From: Microstegium vimineum
Lineage: Eukaryota; Streptophyta; Magnoliopsida; Poales; Poaceae
Reading direction: 5' to 3'
Length of the DNA: 64,000 nt
NCBI GenBank assembly: GCA_022036555.1
Contig: CM039140.1
Location: forward strand, 1,612,001 to 1,676,000
Shown here: in pieces, positions 46,017-56,825 of the stretch
How positions within the stretch are numbered: position 1 is the first letter of the stretch
Layout: every line of letters begins with the position of its first letter
Made by a program: the position numbers and the translations under genes
The notes under the pieces: generated by a model
Seen by the model: the letters and a program-made list of their open reading frames with translations, nothing else
Told to the model about the DNA's origin: nothing
The model's database searches: none

Positions 46017-46404
46017 AGTCCCCGACGCATCGCTCTCCAAATCACCCGACGCTGCACCCAACCCAACACCACTCTCTCCCTTCCTCTCTCTCGGTCCTCA
46101 CCGCCAACGCCACCACCCCCACCATTGCAAACCCCCCCGTCTCCCACCGGTTTCCGTTCCTCTCCCCACCTCCTCGGCGGCTCCTCGCGGACGGAGAGAA
46201 CCCCGCTCCCTTGTCTAGGGTTCCAGGAACCCTAGCCCCGACCCGTACGCGTGAGTGCCCCGGCGAGGAGGAGGCGGCGGAGAGGGGAGGGGGGGAAGAA
46301 GGCGCGGGAGGCGGAGGCCTGTGCTGTATGTCAGATCGTGGGAGCCGGCGAGGCGGAGGCGGAGGAGGAGACTACGGACACGGTCAGCTCGCGAACCCGC
46401 TCCA

Positions 46405-49400
46405 ATGGCCGCAGCTAAGGAAAAGGCGTCGGCATGCTGCCGCGATGCGCCCGCGCGTGTCGCTAGCGCCCCTGCTGCCGTCCCCATGCGCGCGATCGCC
46501 GCGTCCCCGGTCGGCAAGGTCGTCGCCCTCACCGCGGGAGGCGGTGAGCGCGTGGCCGCGTCGGCCGCAGGCGCAAGCGGCGCCGTGATCGAGGAGATCG
46601 CCGCGGTCCAGCCCACCACGGCGAAGGCGTCCTCTAAAGGTATCCGAAATCGCCGCCACCTCCCTCCATCCCCGTCTCTGTGTCCCGATGAAGTTGGATC
46701 CTATTTTGATTGGGTCACGACTAATGTTACGGGAGTTTCCTGCCGTGCATGGATCTTAAATTAGGTGAGGCATGCCATGGTGGGTGTCGTTTCTGCCGAC
46801 CACGATTTTTCGTGAGGTTAGATGTTGATCGAGGAAACGCAATCTTAGTGGTGGTAGCTGTACAGACTACAGAGTGCATCGTTTTGTGCGCATGCAAAGC
46901 AGAGGATGCAGATTAGTTTGTAGTAGGATCTGCCAGGTTCAGATACGTTGATGATATTTGCACCAACAACATAGGAGTAGTAGTTCTCGTGTGCATGCTC
47001 CCAGATTGTACAGATTAGTGGGTATTGGAATCTGGGCGTGCGCAAATTAGATCTTGTAGATAGAAGCAAATCGTGGTTTACTCTGCCCATCTGGCTAAGT
47101 GATGATTGGAGCACGGGGTTTGATGTGATGGCTAAGGCCACACAGCCATACTAGTGTCCAGTGGGTCTTAGCTGTCACAAATCTAAAAGTATAGTCGGTC
47201 TTTTTGAGCATGGAAAAAAGTATAGTCAGTCTTTGTAGCTTACCGTTCAGAATTGTGCTCGCTAACAGTTTGGTGCGCCATCTTTTGTTTTCTTTGATCA
47301 CTAGTTGTAGTGATATACTTGTTTTTTACTTCTATATATATGACGAGGTTTCCGCCTTTCCAGTAGGGACGTGAGGAAAATGTCCCAATTTGGATAAATG
47401 ATGTCAGCTTGCCAACAGAAGTATATGCTGCTTGTTTTTTTTTCAGTTTTTTTTTGGATCATATATATATAGGTCAACAGAGTTGTTGGCATTCACGTTT
47501 TTCATGTATGCGCCACACATGGTGCACTGTGAGCACATCTCATTCTGTAGTAGTAGCGTTTCTGGGGATTCTGAATTGATGAGGTGCACGCCAGCTTTGC
47601 ACTTTATTGTTGTCTAGCCTGTCTGCATGCTGCTACCCTTTAAGGTTCACCGGGTGCTCGAGGTGATGTAGACTTCGATGTTGTTTTTTTATCTCTAACG
47701 GGAAAATGACATTGTATCAACCTTAACTTTTGTGTCAAGTGTCAACCAAAAATATCATTAAGGATTTGAGAGATCCTTCTTGACATTCTCTTATGTTTAC
47801 CAGATTTCTGAGCAGATGTCCTTTTGGTGGAAAGTATAACAGTTTTTTTTGCGAACGTGGAAGTATAAATAGTTTTTTTCCTTTTTTTCAGAAAAATCTG
47901 TCTGAAATAGTACCTTTTTAATGACGTGCCATGGATTTCTGAGAAAATAACCATTTTGCATTTATAAATCACCAGATTTATTCCTGTTGACCATTCACTT
48001 CTTTATTATTATGAAGAAGTGAAGTGTTGACCATCAACTTCTTTATTATTATCAAGAAGTGAAGTATGAGCAATGGTTGATCGTGCCTAATCCAATGACG
48101 TCAATTAGATGTCTATACTAGATCCAGGACATGGACACTGGTTGGTTTGGTTACACAATAATTTAAGACTTGCATTTATACTGTATGGTCAATGCCTGTA
48201 CCATTTCTTATCTTTTGCCTTATAAGAGAGATGAACAACCATATATCTATTAGGTGGCGCCTGCTCTGACCCCTGATAAGCACATGCTAAATTATCTATT
48301 TCGAAAGCTTGACCTATGCTAAATTCCCTCCTTATTTTATTCATGGTTTTTGTGATTGGTCCATGTGTATTTTAGAACTCGTTGAAAGATGTTTGTGTAA
48401 GAAGTTCATTATGCATCCCCTGCCCATATTCTTCTTTATTGGTCATCACGAAAATTTGACAAGCCTGGTTGACATGGTTCTCTGTATTTACCATTTATTT
48501 TAACAGCTTGGACACATATAATATTCTAAAAATGTGTGCCATGTGTTACCTGAGCTACTGTTTTTCTTGACAAAAAAAATGCAGGGATACCAATAATGAC
48601 AAGAGCCCAGAGGTGCCACCCTTTAGACCCATTATCTGCTGCTGAAATTGCAGTTGCTGTAGCAACTGTAAGAGCTGCTGGAAGATCTCCTGAGGTATGC
48701 CAACAGAAGTTATACATACACTTTTCCATGCAATCTTGAAAATAAGTATTTGACAAGAAAAGTTCTATAATTCTAGGAAAGAGACAGCATGCGCTTTGTT
48801 GAAGCTGTGCTGTTGGAGCCAGCAAAGAATGTTGTGGCATTAGCCGATGCCTACTTCTTTCCACCTTTCCAGCCATCACTGCTCCCTAGAACCAAAGGTT
48901 CTGCTGTTATTCCAAGCAGGCTACCTCCTAGGAGGGCCAGACTTGTTGTCTACAACAAACAATCAAATGAGACTAGTATTTGGATAGTGGAACTATCTGA
49001 AGTGCATGCAGCTACTAGGGGTGGACATCACAGAGGGAAGGTGGTATCATCTGAAGTTGTTCCAGATGTTCAACCTGCAATGGTATGTCGACTAATTTTG
49101 TTCAAGATTCTTCATGCCTTATGACTATTTGTCTCAAACTGCCGATGACTTGGTCCATTTAAATGTATGTAATGGCTTATTATTTCAATATATGGTATCT
49201 GTTTGTATTTTTCAAACATTCATGTTACGGCCAATTAAATTTATGGAAGCTATGAAGAGAAGAGGTGCAGATGACATTGATCATGTTGCTCTACTATTTT
49301 AAAATGTTATCTTAACAGGATGCAATGGAGTATGCTGAATGTGAGGCTACAGTCAAAAGTTACCCTCCATTTATTGAAGCTATGAAGAAAAGAGGTGTGG

Positions 49401-52400
49401 ATGACATGGATCTTGTTATGGTGGATGCTTGGTAATCTTATCTATAAGGAATTTCTTGGTCTAAATTTTTCCTATTTTGCTATGTTTCTTGGTCTAAAAT
49501 TGGAAGGAAAGTTAAAACTTTGTCTATTAAATTGTCAGGTGTTCTGGCTACTACAGCGAAGCTGATGCTCCCAGTCGCAGACTTGGCAAGCCTCTGATAT
49601 TTTGCAGAACTGAGAGTGATAGCCCCATGGAGAATGGTTATGCTCGTCCTGTGGAAGGAATTCATGTTGTTGTTGATATGCAGAATAATACTATGATAGA
49701 GTTTGAAGATAGGAAGTTCGTTCCTTTACCCCCACCAGATCATTTGAGAAACTATACTCCTGGGGAAACAAGAGGTGGTGTTGATCGAAGTGATGTAAAA
49801 CCACTTATCATCAATCAGCCTGAGGGTCCAAGTTTCCGAATTAATGGATATTTTGTGGAATGGCAGAAGGTAATTGCTGGCTGAACTAATGCTAGTATTA
49901 ACATAATGTCTTTTGATATAATTAACACTTAAACGGTTATGGCAGTGGAACTTCCGTATTGGCTTCACCCCCAAAGAGGGTTTGGTTATCTATTCTGTTG
50001 CTTATGTTGATGGTAGCCGTGGACGTAGACCTATAGCACATAGGTTGAGCTTTGTTGAGATGGTTGTCCCTTATGGAGATCCAAATGAACCACATTATCG
50101 CAAGAATGCATTTGATGCTGGAGAAGATGGACTTGGAAAAAATGCTCATTCTCTTAAGAAGGTTATTCTGTTCAGTTCTTGATGAGTATACTCTATGGCA
50201 TTTTAATTTTACTTTGATTTGACTATATTCTTTAACCTTTCTTGTACAGGGATGTGATTGTTTGGGCTACATTAAATATTTTGATGCACATTTCACAAAC
50301 TTCACTGGTGGTGTGGAGACAATTGAGAACTGTGTTTGTTTGCATGAGGAGGATCATGGTATCCTTTGGAAGCACCAAGATTGGAGAACTGGTTTAGCAG
50401 AAGTAAGGCGGTCAAGGAGGCTCACTGTTTCATTTATCTGTACAGTTGCAAACTACGAGTATGGTTTTTACTGGCACTTCTATCAGGTAACTATTCATTG
50501 GTTTTCCTCTTTTAATGTCAGAAATTAAGTAGCATTTATCTACAAATACCCAATATATATTATCTATATAAGTTTGCTTAGTTATTTATGCATGAAAAGT
50601 TTCAATTTCGAAACTTGAAAGATCACAGTTGACTGATGGTTTTAGTGATTGAATGTTACTTAAAATTTTCTGAAGCTTCAACTTTTGTATGTATTTGTTG
50701 ATCATCTTGGTTGCAGGATGGAAAAATAGAAGCAGAAGTAAAGCTTACTGGAATTCTCAGCTTAGGGGCCCTGATGCCCGGGGAATCAAGGAAATATGGC
50801 ACCACTATTGCCCCTGGTCTGTATGCACCAGTTCATCAGCATTTCTTTGTTGCCCGTATGGACATGGCTGTTGATTGCAAACCTAATGAGGCTCATAACC
50901 AGGTGGGGCTTGCCATCTATTTGCACCTTATTTTATCAATCAAATTCCGCACAAAAAAGAGTTTGCAATCTGAATGGGACCACACAAAATTCAATTATAT
51001 CTTCACATCACATCAGATCAGATAAAAAAAATCGAAATGGCCTCATACCTGCTAATGTTACATAAACTACTTCGATGAAAGTTACTTCAGGCTACCAAAA
51101 AAGTGATTATTCAACCATGTAATTTCCATAGAAGTATATGCTTCTTAGGCCTTAAGTGTGTAAAACTACTGTCCATTGCATAAATCAATCTGTGCCTTCA
51201 TCCAATGCAGTATCTCTCTGTATATCCATTATATCAAAGCCATTGTTATCGATCATTTCTCGTGCAGGTGGTTGAGGTCAATGTTAAAGTGGAAAGTGCA
51301 GGCACACATAATGTGCATAATAATGCTTTCTATGCTGAAGAGAAGTTGCTGAAGTCTGAGTTGCAAGCAATGCGTGATTGCGACCCTTCATCTGCACGAC
51401 ACTGGATTGTAAGAGTTTTGTTTTGTTGTTTTAACCTTTTGGTATTCCTACCCGGTATCGTTGTTTCATTAAATTGTGGATCCAATACATGGTCATTATC
51501 TTTATGCTTATGCAATTCAATAATGATGAAAATTACTACTGACTGGCTGCTCTCTTCTGAGTTGTGACAACGGATGCATTTTGTTTTTCCTTTTCATGTT
51601 CCTTAGTATTAATATTTGTACCATTAATGATCTTGCATCAAGCAAATGTGCGCATAGATAAATGTTAGTACGAAATAATGATTAAAATCACAAATATAGT
51701 CCAAATACATTAATGTGTGCTACCCTGCCTGCTTTAACTTGTTTGCATTCTGTTCAGGTACGCAACACACGAACTGTAAATCGGACCGGGCAGCCAACTG
51801 GTTACAGGCTCGTGCCTGGTTCGAACTGCCTGCCCTTGGCTCTGCCTGAGGCGAAATTTCTGAGGAGGGCTGGGTTCTTGAAGCACAATCTCTGGGTGAC
51901 TCAATACAAGAGCGACGAGATGTTCCCTGGAGGGGAGTTTCCCAACCAGAATCCTCGCATCCATGAGGGTCTGCCAACATGGGTCAAGAAGGATAGGCCT
52001 CTGGAGGAAACCGATATTGTTCTTTGGTATGTCATAACAGAGCATTTTCTTGAAAACCATTTGCTGTTATACAGAAATTGTAACTTTTTGTTCAGCTTTC
52101 ATCTTGTAAAATGTGATAAAATCGTGTTCTGCATCTGCAGGTACGTGTTCGGGCTCACCCACATCCCCAGGCTGGAAGATTGGCCAGTCATGCCGGTGGA
52201 GCACATAGGCTTCATGCTCATGGTATCAGCTTTTGGGTTTTTTTTCCCAGTATTTCTGTCATAGGCAGTGAACCTTGCTTATTCACAAAGCGATATTTAG
52301 CCTAACTTTCGCCTTTCGTAATGACTAATGATGTTTCTGCCCTCCAGCCACATGGATTCTTCAACTGCTCGCCCGCGGTCGACGTGCCTCCCAGCTCGTC

Positions 52401-52467
52401 CGATGCGGAAGTCAAGGAAGCCGAGTCGCCCAAGGCCATCCAGAACGGCCTCATTTCGAAGCTGTGA
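46405..52467 (+). CDS. Copper-containing primary amine oxidase, peroxisomal type
   Basis: Oxidises primary amines (in plants putrescine and related polyamines) to aldehyde, ammonia and hydrogen peroxide. Twelve exons in consistent phase: 46405-46639, 48585-48694, 48777-49082, 49319-49431, 49539-49869, 49946-50161, 50250-50486, 50717-50902, 51268-51408, 51758-52026, 52141-52222, 52348-52467; 781 residues. The topaquinone tyrosine is Y506 in the NYEY motif, the probable catalytic base D422 (NAFDAGED), and the copper ligands H556/H558 (HQH) plus probably H722 (THIPRLEDWPVMP). N2/N3-type domains precede the catalytic domain. The C terminus is SKL, a PTS1 signal; no signal peptide is seen, and the first ~75 residues are an Ala-rich extension. 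All key residues are present and no break is seen. Confidence 0.96.
49233..49292 (+). repeat. Diverged partial copy of exon 4 inside CuAO intron 3
   Basis: ATGGAAGCTATGAAGAGAAGAGGTGCAGATGACATTGATC-type sequence here matches exon 4 at about 49366-49421 (GAAGCTATGAAGAAAAGAGGTGTGGATGACATGGATC) at roughly 85% by eye. The offset is about 135 bp. No splice acceptor precedes it. Confidence 0.85.
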
Positions 52468-53192
52468 GCATTGCTATTCTTCCAAAGAACAAATCAGCGC
52501 GCGGCTGCTCTGCCTACTATCGTATTCCTATTCCTCGAATAAAAGGAAACTGCTCGATGTCCGTTTGTTTGCTGCTTGGTCTAAAAATCAGCTACACTTG
52601 TTTTTCTTTTTTCTAAAAATGGTTTTCTATGCTTGTCGATCAGCGGGCTGTGATTTGAAGCGTTACATTGCTCGTATTAATAAAGTACTGTTTGGACTTG
52701 CTTAATAGTAGCACATTGAATATATTTTGCCTCCGTGTTTGAATCTCTCCACTTTCGTGCACAAAATGCGCGTATTCAATACATTTCGCCTCCGTATTAA
52801 TTTGAATGCCTCCACAGTGCACAAACTGCGCACATTGAGTACAATTTGCTCTCCTGATGTTTTAGAGAAAGAATCATCATCCTAGAGCATCGGGCGTCTC
52901 TCTAAGTTAGTGATAAAAAAATCAGTCTGAACTCTGAAGCCACTTTCAGCATTTGCCGCACTGTCCATATCCGAACGTTGCTGCAATTCTTACGAAACTA
53001 GGGTGAAACCAAAAAAAAAAAAAGGCTTGAGAAAGGTCATCCGAGTCCAAGGTGCAGCTGTGCAGCTACAGTTGCTCAATTTATACATGATCCAGGGATA
53101 CAGCATCCAAAACAATGCCATGCCATCCGTTACTGCCTGCTCTTTTCTTTTCTTTTTTTTTTTGAACGAACTGCCTGTCTTTTCAATCAGTT
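52468..53192. other. 3' flanks of the convergent CuAO and unknown genes
   Basis: Contains the CuAO 3' UTR (likely polyadenylation area around TTAATAAAG, 52677). Otherwise no feature beyond short poly-A and poly-T runs near 53010 and 53150. The two neighbouring genes converge here. Confidence 0.4.
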
Positions 53193-53759
53193 TCAAAAAA
53201 CCGTGTCTCCGTTTGCATCACTCCGATCCGATTTGTCCGTCAACTGCCGTGGCGGATCGTGGCCCAAGAAGTCCTTGACGCTGGCCGGGAACGCAACGGC
53301 CGCCGTGTCGGCGGAAGCCCTGGCGAGCAGCAGGTGCGCCAGCCTCGCGGGCTCCCTGCACCCGCCGCCTTCCCCGCGGCGGTAATGGCGGATCCAGGCG
53401 TCCAGTCTCGCCTTCTCCCTGTCGCACTTGGGGCCGACCACGCCCACGACCTTGCCCAGGAACCCGTCGGCGCCGCTGCAGTCGCACCCGCCTCCGTCGT
53501 CGTCGTCGTCGCCGCCCCACGGCGGTGGTGACAGGCCGAGCAGCGCCATGAGCCGCGCGATGTCCTCTCCGCCGCCGCCGTCGTGGCCGTCGTCTTCGTC
53601 TTCGTCGTCTTGTTGGATGCGCTGGCCCTCCTCGGTGACGGCGGTGAGGAAGTCCAGCGCCGGGCCGCTGCTGTCGCGGTCCGCGGCCGTGCCGCCGGGC
53701 GCTGGTGCGGGTGCCCCAGCTGCTGATGGGTCGAGGAAGAGGAGTGGGGACGCGGTCAT
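53193..53759 (-). CDS. Uncharacterised plant protein
   Basis: From the first in-frame ATG (53759) the frame gives 188 residues: a Pro/Ala N terminus, an acidic low-complexity stretch (DDEDEDDGHDGGGG), then a conserved-looking C-terminal part (KCDREKARLDAWIRHY, REPARLAHLLLARAS, FPASVKDFLGHDPP). That ending resembles a plant-specific family of unknown function I recall with 'RLAHLLLGKA...FPSTIDEFLQNDPP'; this is recollection, not a search. The frame stays open upstream to 53876, next to a CTCTGCAG acceptor-like site, without an ATG, so an upstream coding exon or 5' UTR intron is possible. Extremely GC-rich. Confidence 0.65.
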   Translation of the reverse strand: MTASPLLFLDPSAAGAPAPAPGGTAADRDSSGPALDFLTAVTEEGQRIQQDDEDEDDGHDGGGGEDIARLMALLGLSPPPWGGDDDDDGGGCDCSGADGFLGKVVGVVGPKCDREKARLDAWIRHYRRGEGGGCREPARLAHLLLARASADTAAVAFPASVKDFLGHDPPRQLTDKSDRSDANGDTVF

Positions 53760-54490
53760 GGTGTCCGTGAACGGCGACGCCTCGGATTGGCGCACCGTTG
53801 CCGGCGGCGGCGGCGGCGGCGGGCTCTTGTTCTGCTCCTGATGTTGCTCCGACTCCGAGGCCAGCCGGTCTTCCACCTGCAGAGCAGACGAAGAGCGCTC
53901 GCGGCGTCAGAGGTGAGAGGGAAGGCGGCTTGTGCGCGATGGGAGAAGAGAAGAGAAGAGGAAGGAAGAATGGTTCGGGGGCCCACCCGCTGGAGGGAGG
54001 CGAAGAAGCCGGCGTGCCGTGAGAAAGGCGTGCCCGGAGTGGTGCCAACTGCCAAAGCGGCGGCGCGCCGTGGGCTCGGGATTGCTTTTAATTTCGGGCG
54101 CCGCCGCGTTCAATTAGGTCACGGCGAACGAGACGAGAATGCTATTGGACATACTAGAGCGAATCGTAGTGTTGTCTGTATGGCCGCCGGACCGGAATGA
54201 ACAAATCACGCAAATCCATCGATTCCCATGGCAAAAACAATTTTAAAAAATGGAGAGGAAATCAAGCACATGAATGTTAACCGCAACACGGCTACTACCA
54301 GGGCACAACCGCACAACACTTCACACCACCACCACCAACAACACATCACAACAATTTGCATTTGGTAATATATAGAGATATATATGCAGCCGGGCACGAT
54401 GGATCTCTCTCGTCTGCATCAATCATCATCATCATCATTAGTTGTTTTAGTCTGCGCCGCCTCCACAATCATCCTCAACAGTAAAAGTCA

Positions 54491-55198
54491 TCAGTAGTAC
54501 GTGCACGAGCCATAACCTGCAAAAACAAGCGACATTATTAATTCAGATGACACGTGGAGGTCGTCGAAGGATTTCATTTCAGAGCTTGGAAGCATGACAG
54601 GAGGGTGGGTGAGCATGGTAGTACTGGGATCGGACTGCACGACGAGCGCGGAGTTGTTGAAGTAGCAGTTCCAGGAGTGCCTGCCGCTGTAGGCGTAGTA
54701 GAGGTTCATGGCGACGGCGGCGCGGGACACGAGGCTGTCCGGGTAGTAGCACGGCCCGCCTTTCTGGATGACGGCGCAGCCCACCTGGGAGCACGCGTAG
54801 TCCAGGTTCTGCGACAGGATCTCGTTCGACGCCGAAGGCTTGGCGATGCACCAGGTTTTCTGCAGCTCGTCGTTCGTTGCCCACGCAACAAGACGCAGAT
54901 CCAATGCAGCGAGATTACTACTCATTCATTTGAGACATAGATAGCGTCAAGAGCAAAGGCGTAGTACTGAAGATTTCAAGTTACCTGTCCCTCCACGAGA
55001 CCAACGGTGCTGCCTGCAAAAGACACCCAGAGAGATGATGATGATGGCCCATTTTAGACGAACGGTGTGGTGTTTCTAGCTGAGCGCAGTAGTAATCTGA
55101 TAGCAATGGACTTTGAGCTCACCTGAGGTGAAGTAGAGGAGCACAAGCCCCAGCGAGAAGAGCAGGAGCGACGCCGACGGCCGATCTCCTCCCCGCAT
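54491..55198 (-). CDS. Small secreted X8 (CBM43) domain protein, callose-binding type
   Basis: X8 domains bind beta-1,3-glucan (callose); small X8 proteins include the plasmodesmata callose-binding family. Four exons: 55123-55198, 54985-55013, 54625-54859 and 54491-54516; 121 residues with all phases matching. Signal peptide from SASLLLFSLGLVLLYFTSG, then a single X8 domain starting KTWCIAKPSAS and ending GSCTYY, with six cysteines in the usual pattern (WC, YAC, GC, PC, NC, SC). The protein ends directly after the domain with no GPI-anchor tail, so it is probably soluble in the wall. The acceptor at 54860 is chosen because it restores the X8 start in phase. Confidence 0.9.
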
Positions 55199-55318
55199 CT
55201 TGCTCTCCTGCTCAGGCAGCTCAGCACTGTGCACTGGCACCAAGATGGAGCTGTGAACTTCAGAAGGGTTGCTTGCTTGCTGGGGACTAGTGGATCTGAA
55301 CTGAAGAGTTGGGAGCTG

Positions 55319-55327
55319 GTTTATAAA
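55319..55327 (-). promoter_or_regulatory. TATA box of the X8 gene
   Basis: TTTATAAAC on the minus strand about 120 bp upstream of the start codon at 55198, a suitable distance for a short 5' UTR. Confidence 0.65.
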
Positions 55328-55339
55328 GACAGCTTGGGC

Positions 55340-56326
55340 TGCTTGATTGCCTTGTCGAGTAGAGTTAGAGTTAGAGTAGGTGACACTGATTGCTGGGATG
55401 CTCATGCAGTCATGCACGCTACACACATGTGACAGCGTGAATTTGTTTGTGACCGGCACAGGTCTCTGGCTTCGACCCAAGGCAACCAACCATGTGCTTC
55501 AGCAGGATAACAAATATAGTACTGGCAGCTGTCTTGTTCGGTCCGCGATCTCTCTCTCTCTCTCTCGTCAGTTTTTGACACTGCAAGTGCAGTGCATCTT
55601 ATCTTGGGCCCGTCGTCCTCTCCTCATCTGATCACAAAGCCTGGTGGATCCACACAGGACGGTTTTGGCCCACGTTGACCAACTCCTGGTTATTGTTTCA
55701 CAGGTTTCTGTCCCCGCTCTGGTCTTTCTGACCATCTGATGTATGCTAGTCAAAGCAGGATCAATGGAGGGCGGGAAAAAAAGGCACTGCTGAGGATCGA
55801 ATTTCTTTCAAATTTGAGCTCACCGTCGTACTGATCCCCAACAGAGCTGAAGCATTGCTACCCTTTTCATTACTATAACCAGAGTTTCTTCTATCCACGG
55901 ATGGCTCACAATAAACAGACAGAGCCACCAGTCACCCATGATTACCAAATGACGCATTACTTTATCTGGAACTTCTCGGGGTCGACTGTCGAGGACGGTG
56001 GCCCGGCTAGCCGCGCGCGCATGGAGTTGTCTTCAGTTTACATGCTAGTTTAGGCCTCATCTTCAGACATCCTATCAATCATGACAACCGAGACCTCACC
56101 GGAGTTCATCATTGCTCTTAATTGCAACAGCGACACTGACATTTAGCCACTACTAGTATGTCTATGCCCATGTCCAGACATTTCTGCCTTTTCTTTCAAT
56201 GGACAAACATTTCTGATATAACAAACACACAAATGTCAAGCCTCCAGGCTTCGGATACAAACTGAGGAAACCAGCAACTTGCACATGTACACCTTGGTTG
56301 TGCGGCTGCCATCTCGTTCATAACTA
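55340..56326. other. Upstream region of the X8 gene, no other gene recognised
   Basis: Includes a (TC)n run at about 55551-55566. No conserved coding sequence. Confidence 0.35.
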
Positions 56327-56585
56327 TTCCCTCCATCTCAAACTATAAGACATCTCAAGAATCTCGGAGAGTCAGTATCTTATGTTTGATTAAACTTATA
56401 TGACAATATAATAACGTTTATGATGTCAACTAATCATTAGATTCTTTATCACATATATTTTCATAGTATGCCCATTTAATATCATGAATCTTTATAATTT
56501 TTTCTATAATTATTGGTCAAACTTGTGATGCTTTGACTCTTTAAAGTTCTTGGAATGTCTTATAATTTAGGATGGATGGAGGGAG
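56327..56585. mobile_element. Stowaway-type MITE
   Basis: TTCCCTCCATCTCAAACTATAAGACAT and its complement (ATGTCTTATAATTTAGGATGGATGGAGGGAG region) form the ends, with TA on both sides. It lies about 240 bp downstream of the F-box gene stop. Confidence 0.85.
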
Positions 56586-56825
56586 TACTAGTATTTGCTA
56601 CAGAACTTTCTGTACTACAAGTTCTCCTGCTATTACATCTGTCAATGGATGGTTTTGTACAGAGAGCCACAGTATGGCTACTGCAGGTCAACATTCATGA
56701 GGATGCTGAAGAAGCATACATGTTTGCTTCACCCTTCCGTGGCGTGCTTCGGTTTTGGCTACAGACAACATAGGTATGGACATCTTGACGCTATGGCTGT
56801 TCACACTTTGGCGCGGTCCATTTCC

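Noticed and set aside
53218..54048. 276-codon minus-strand frame overlapping the uncharacterised gene
   Set aside because: Arg-rich shadow of the conserved frame; its C-terminal half is translated from the same GC-rich DNA in another phase.
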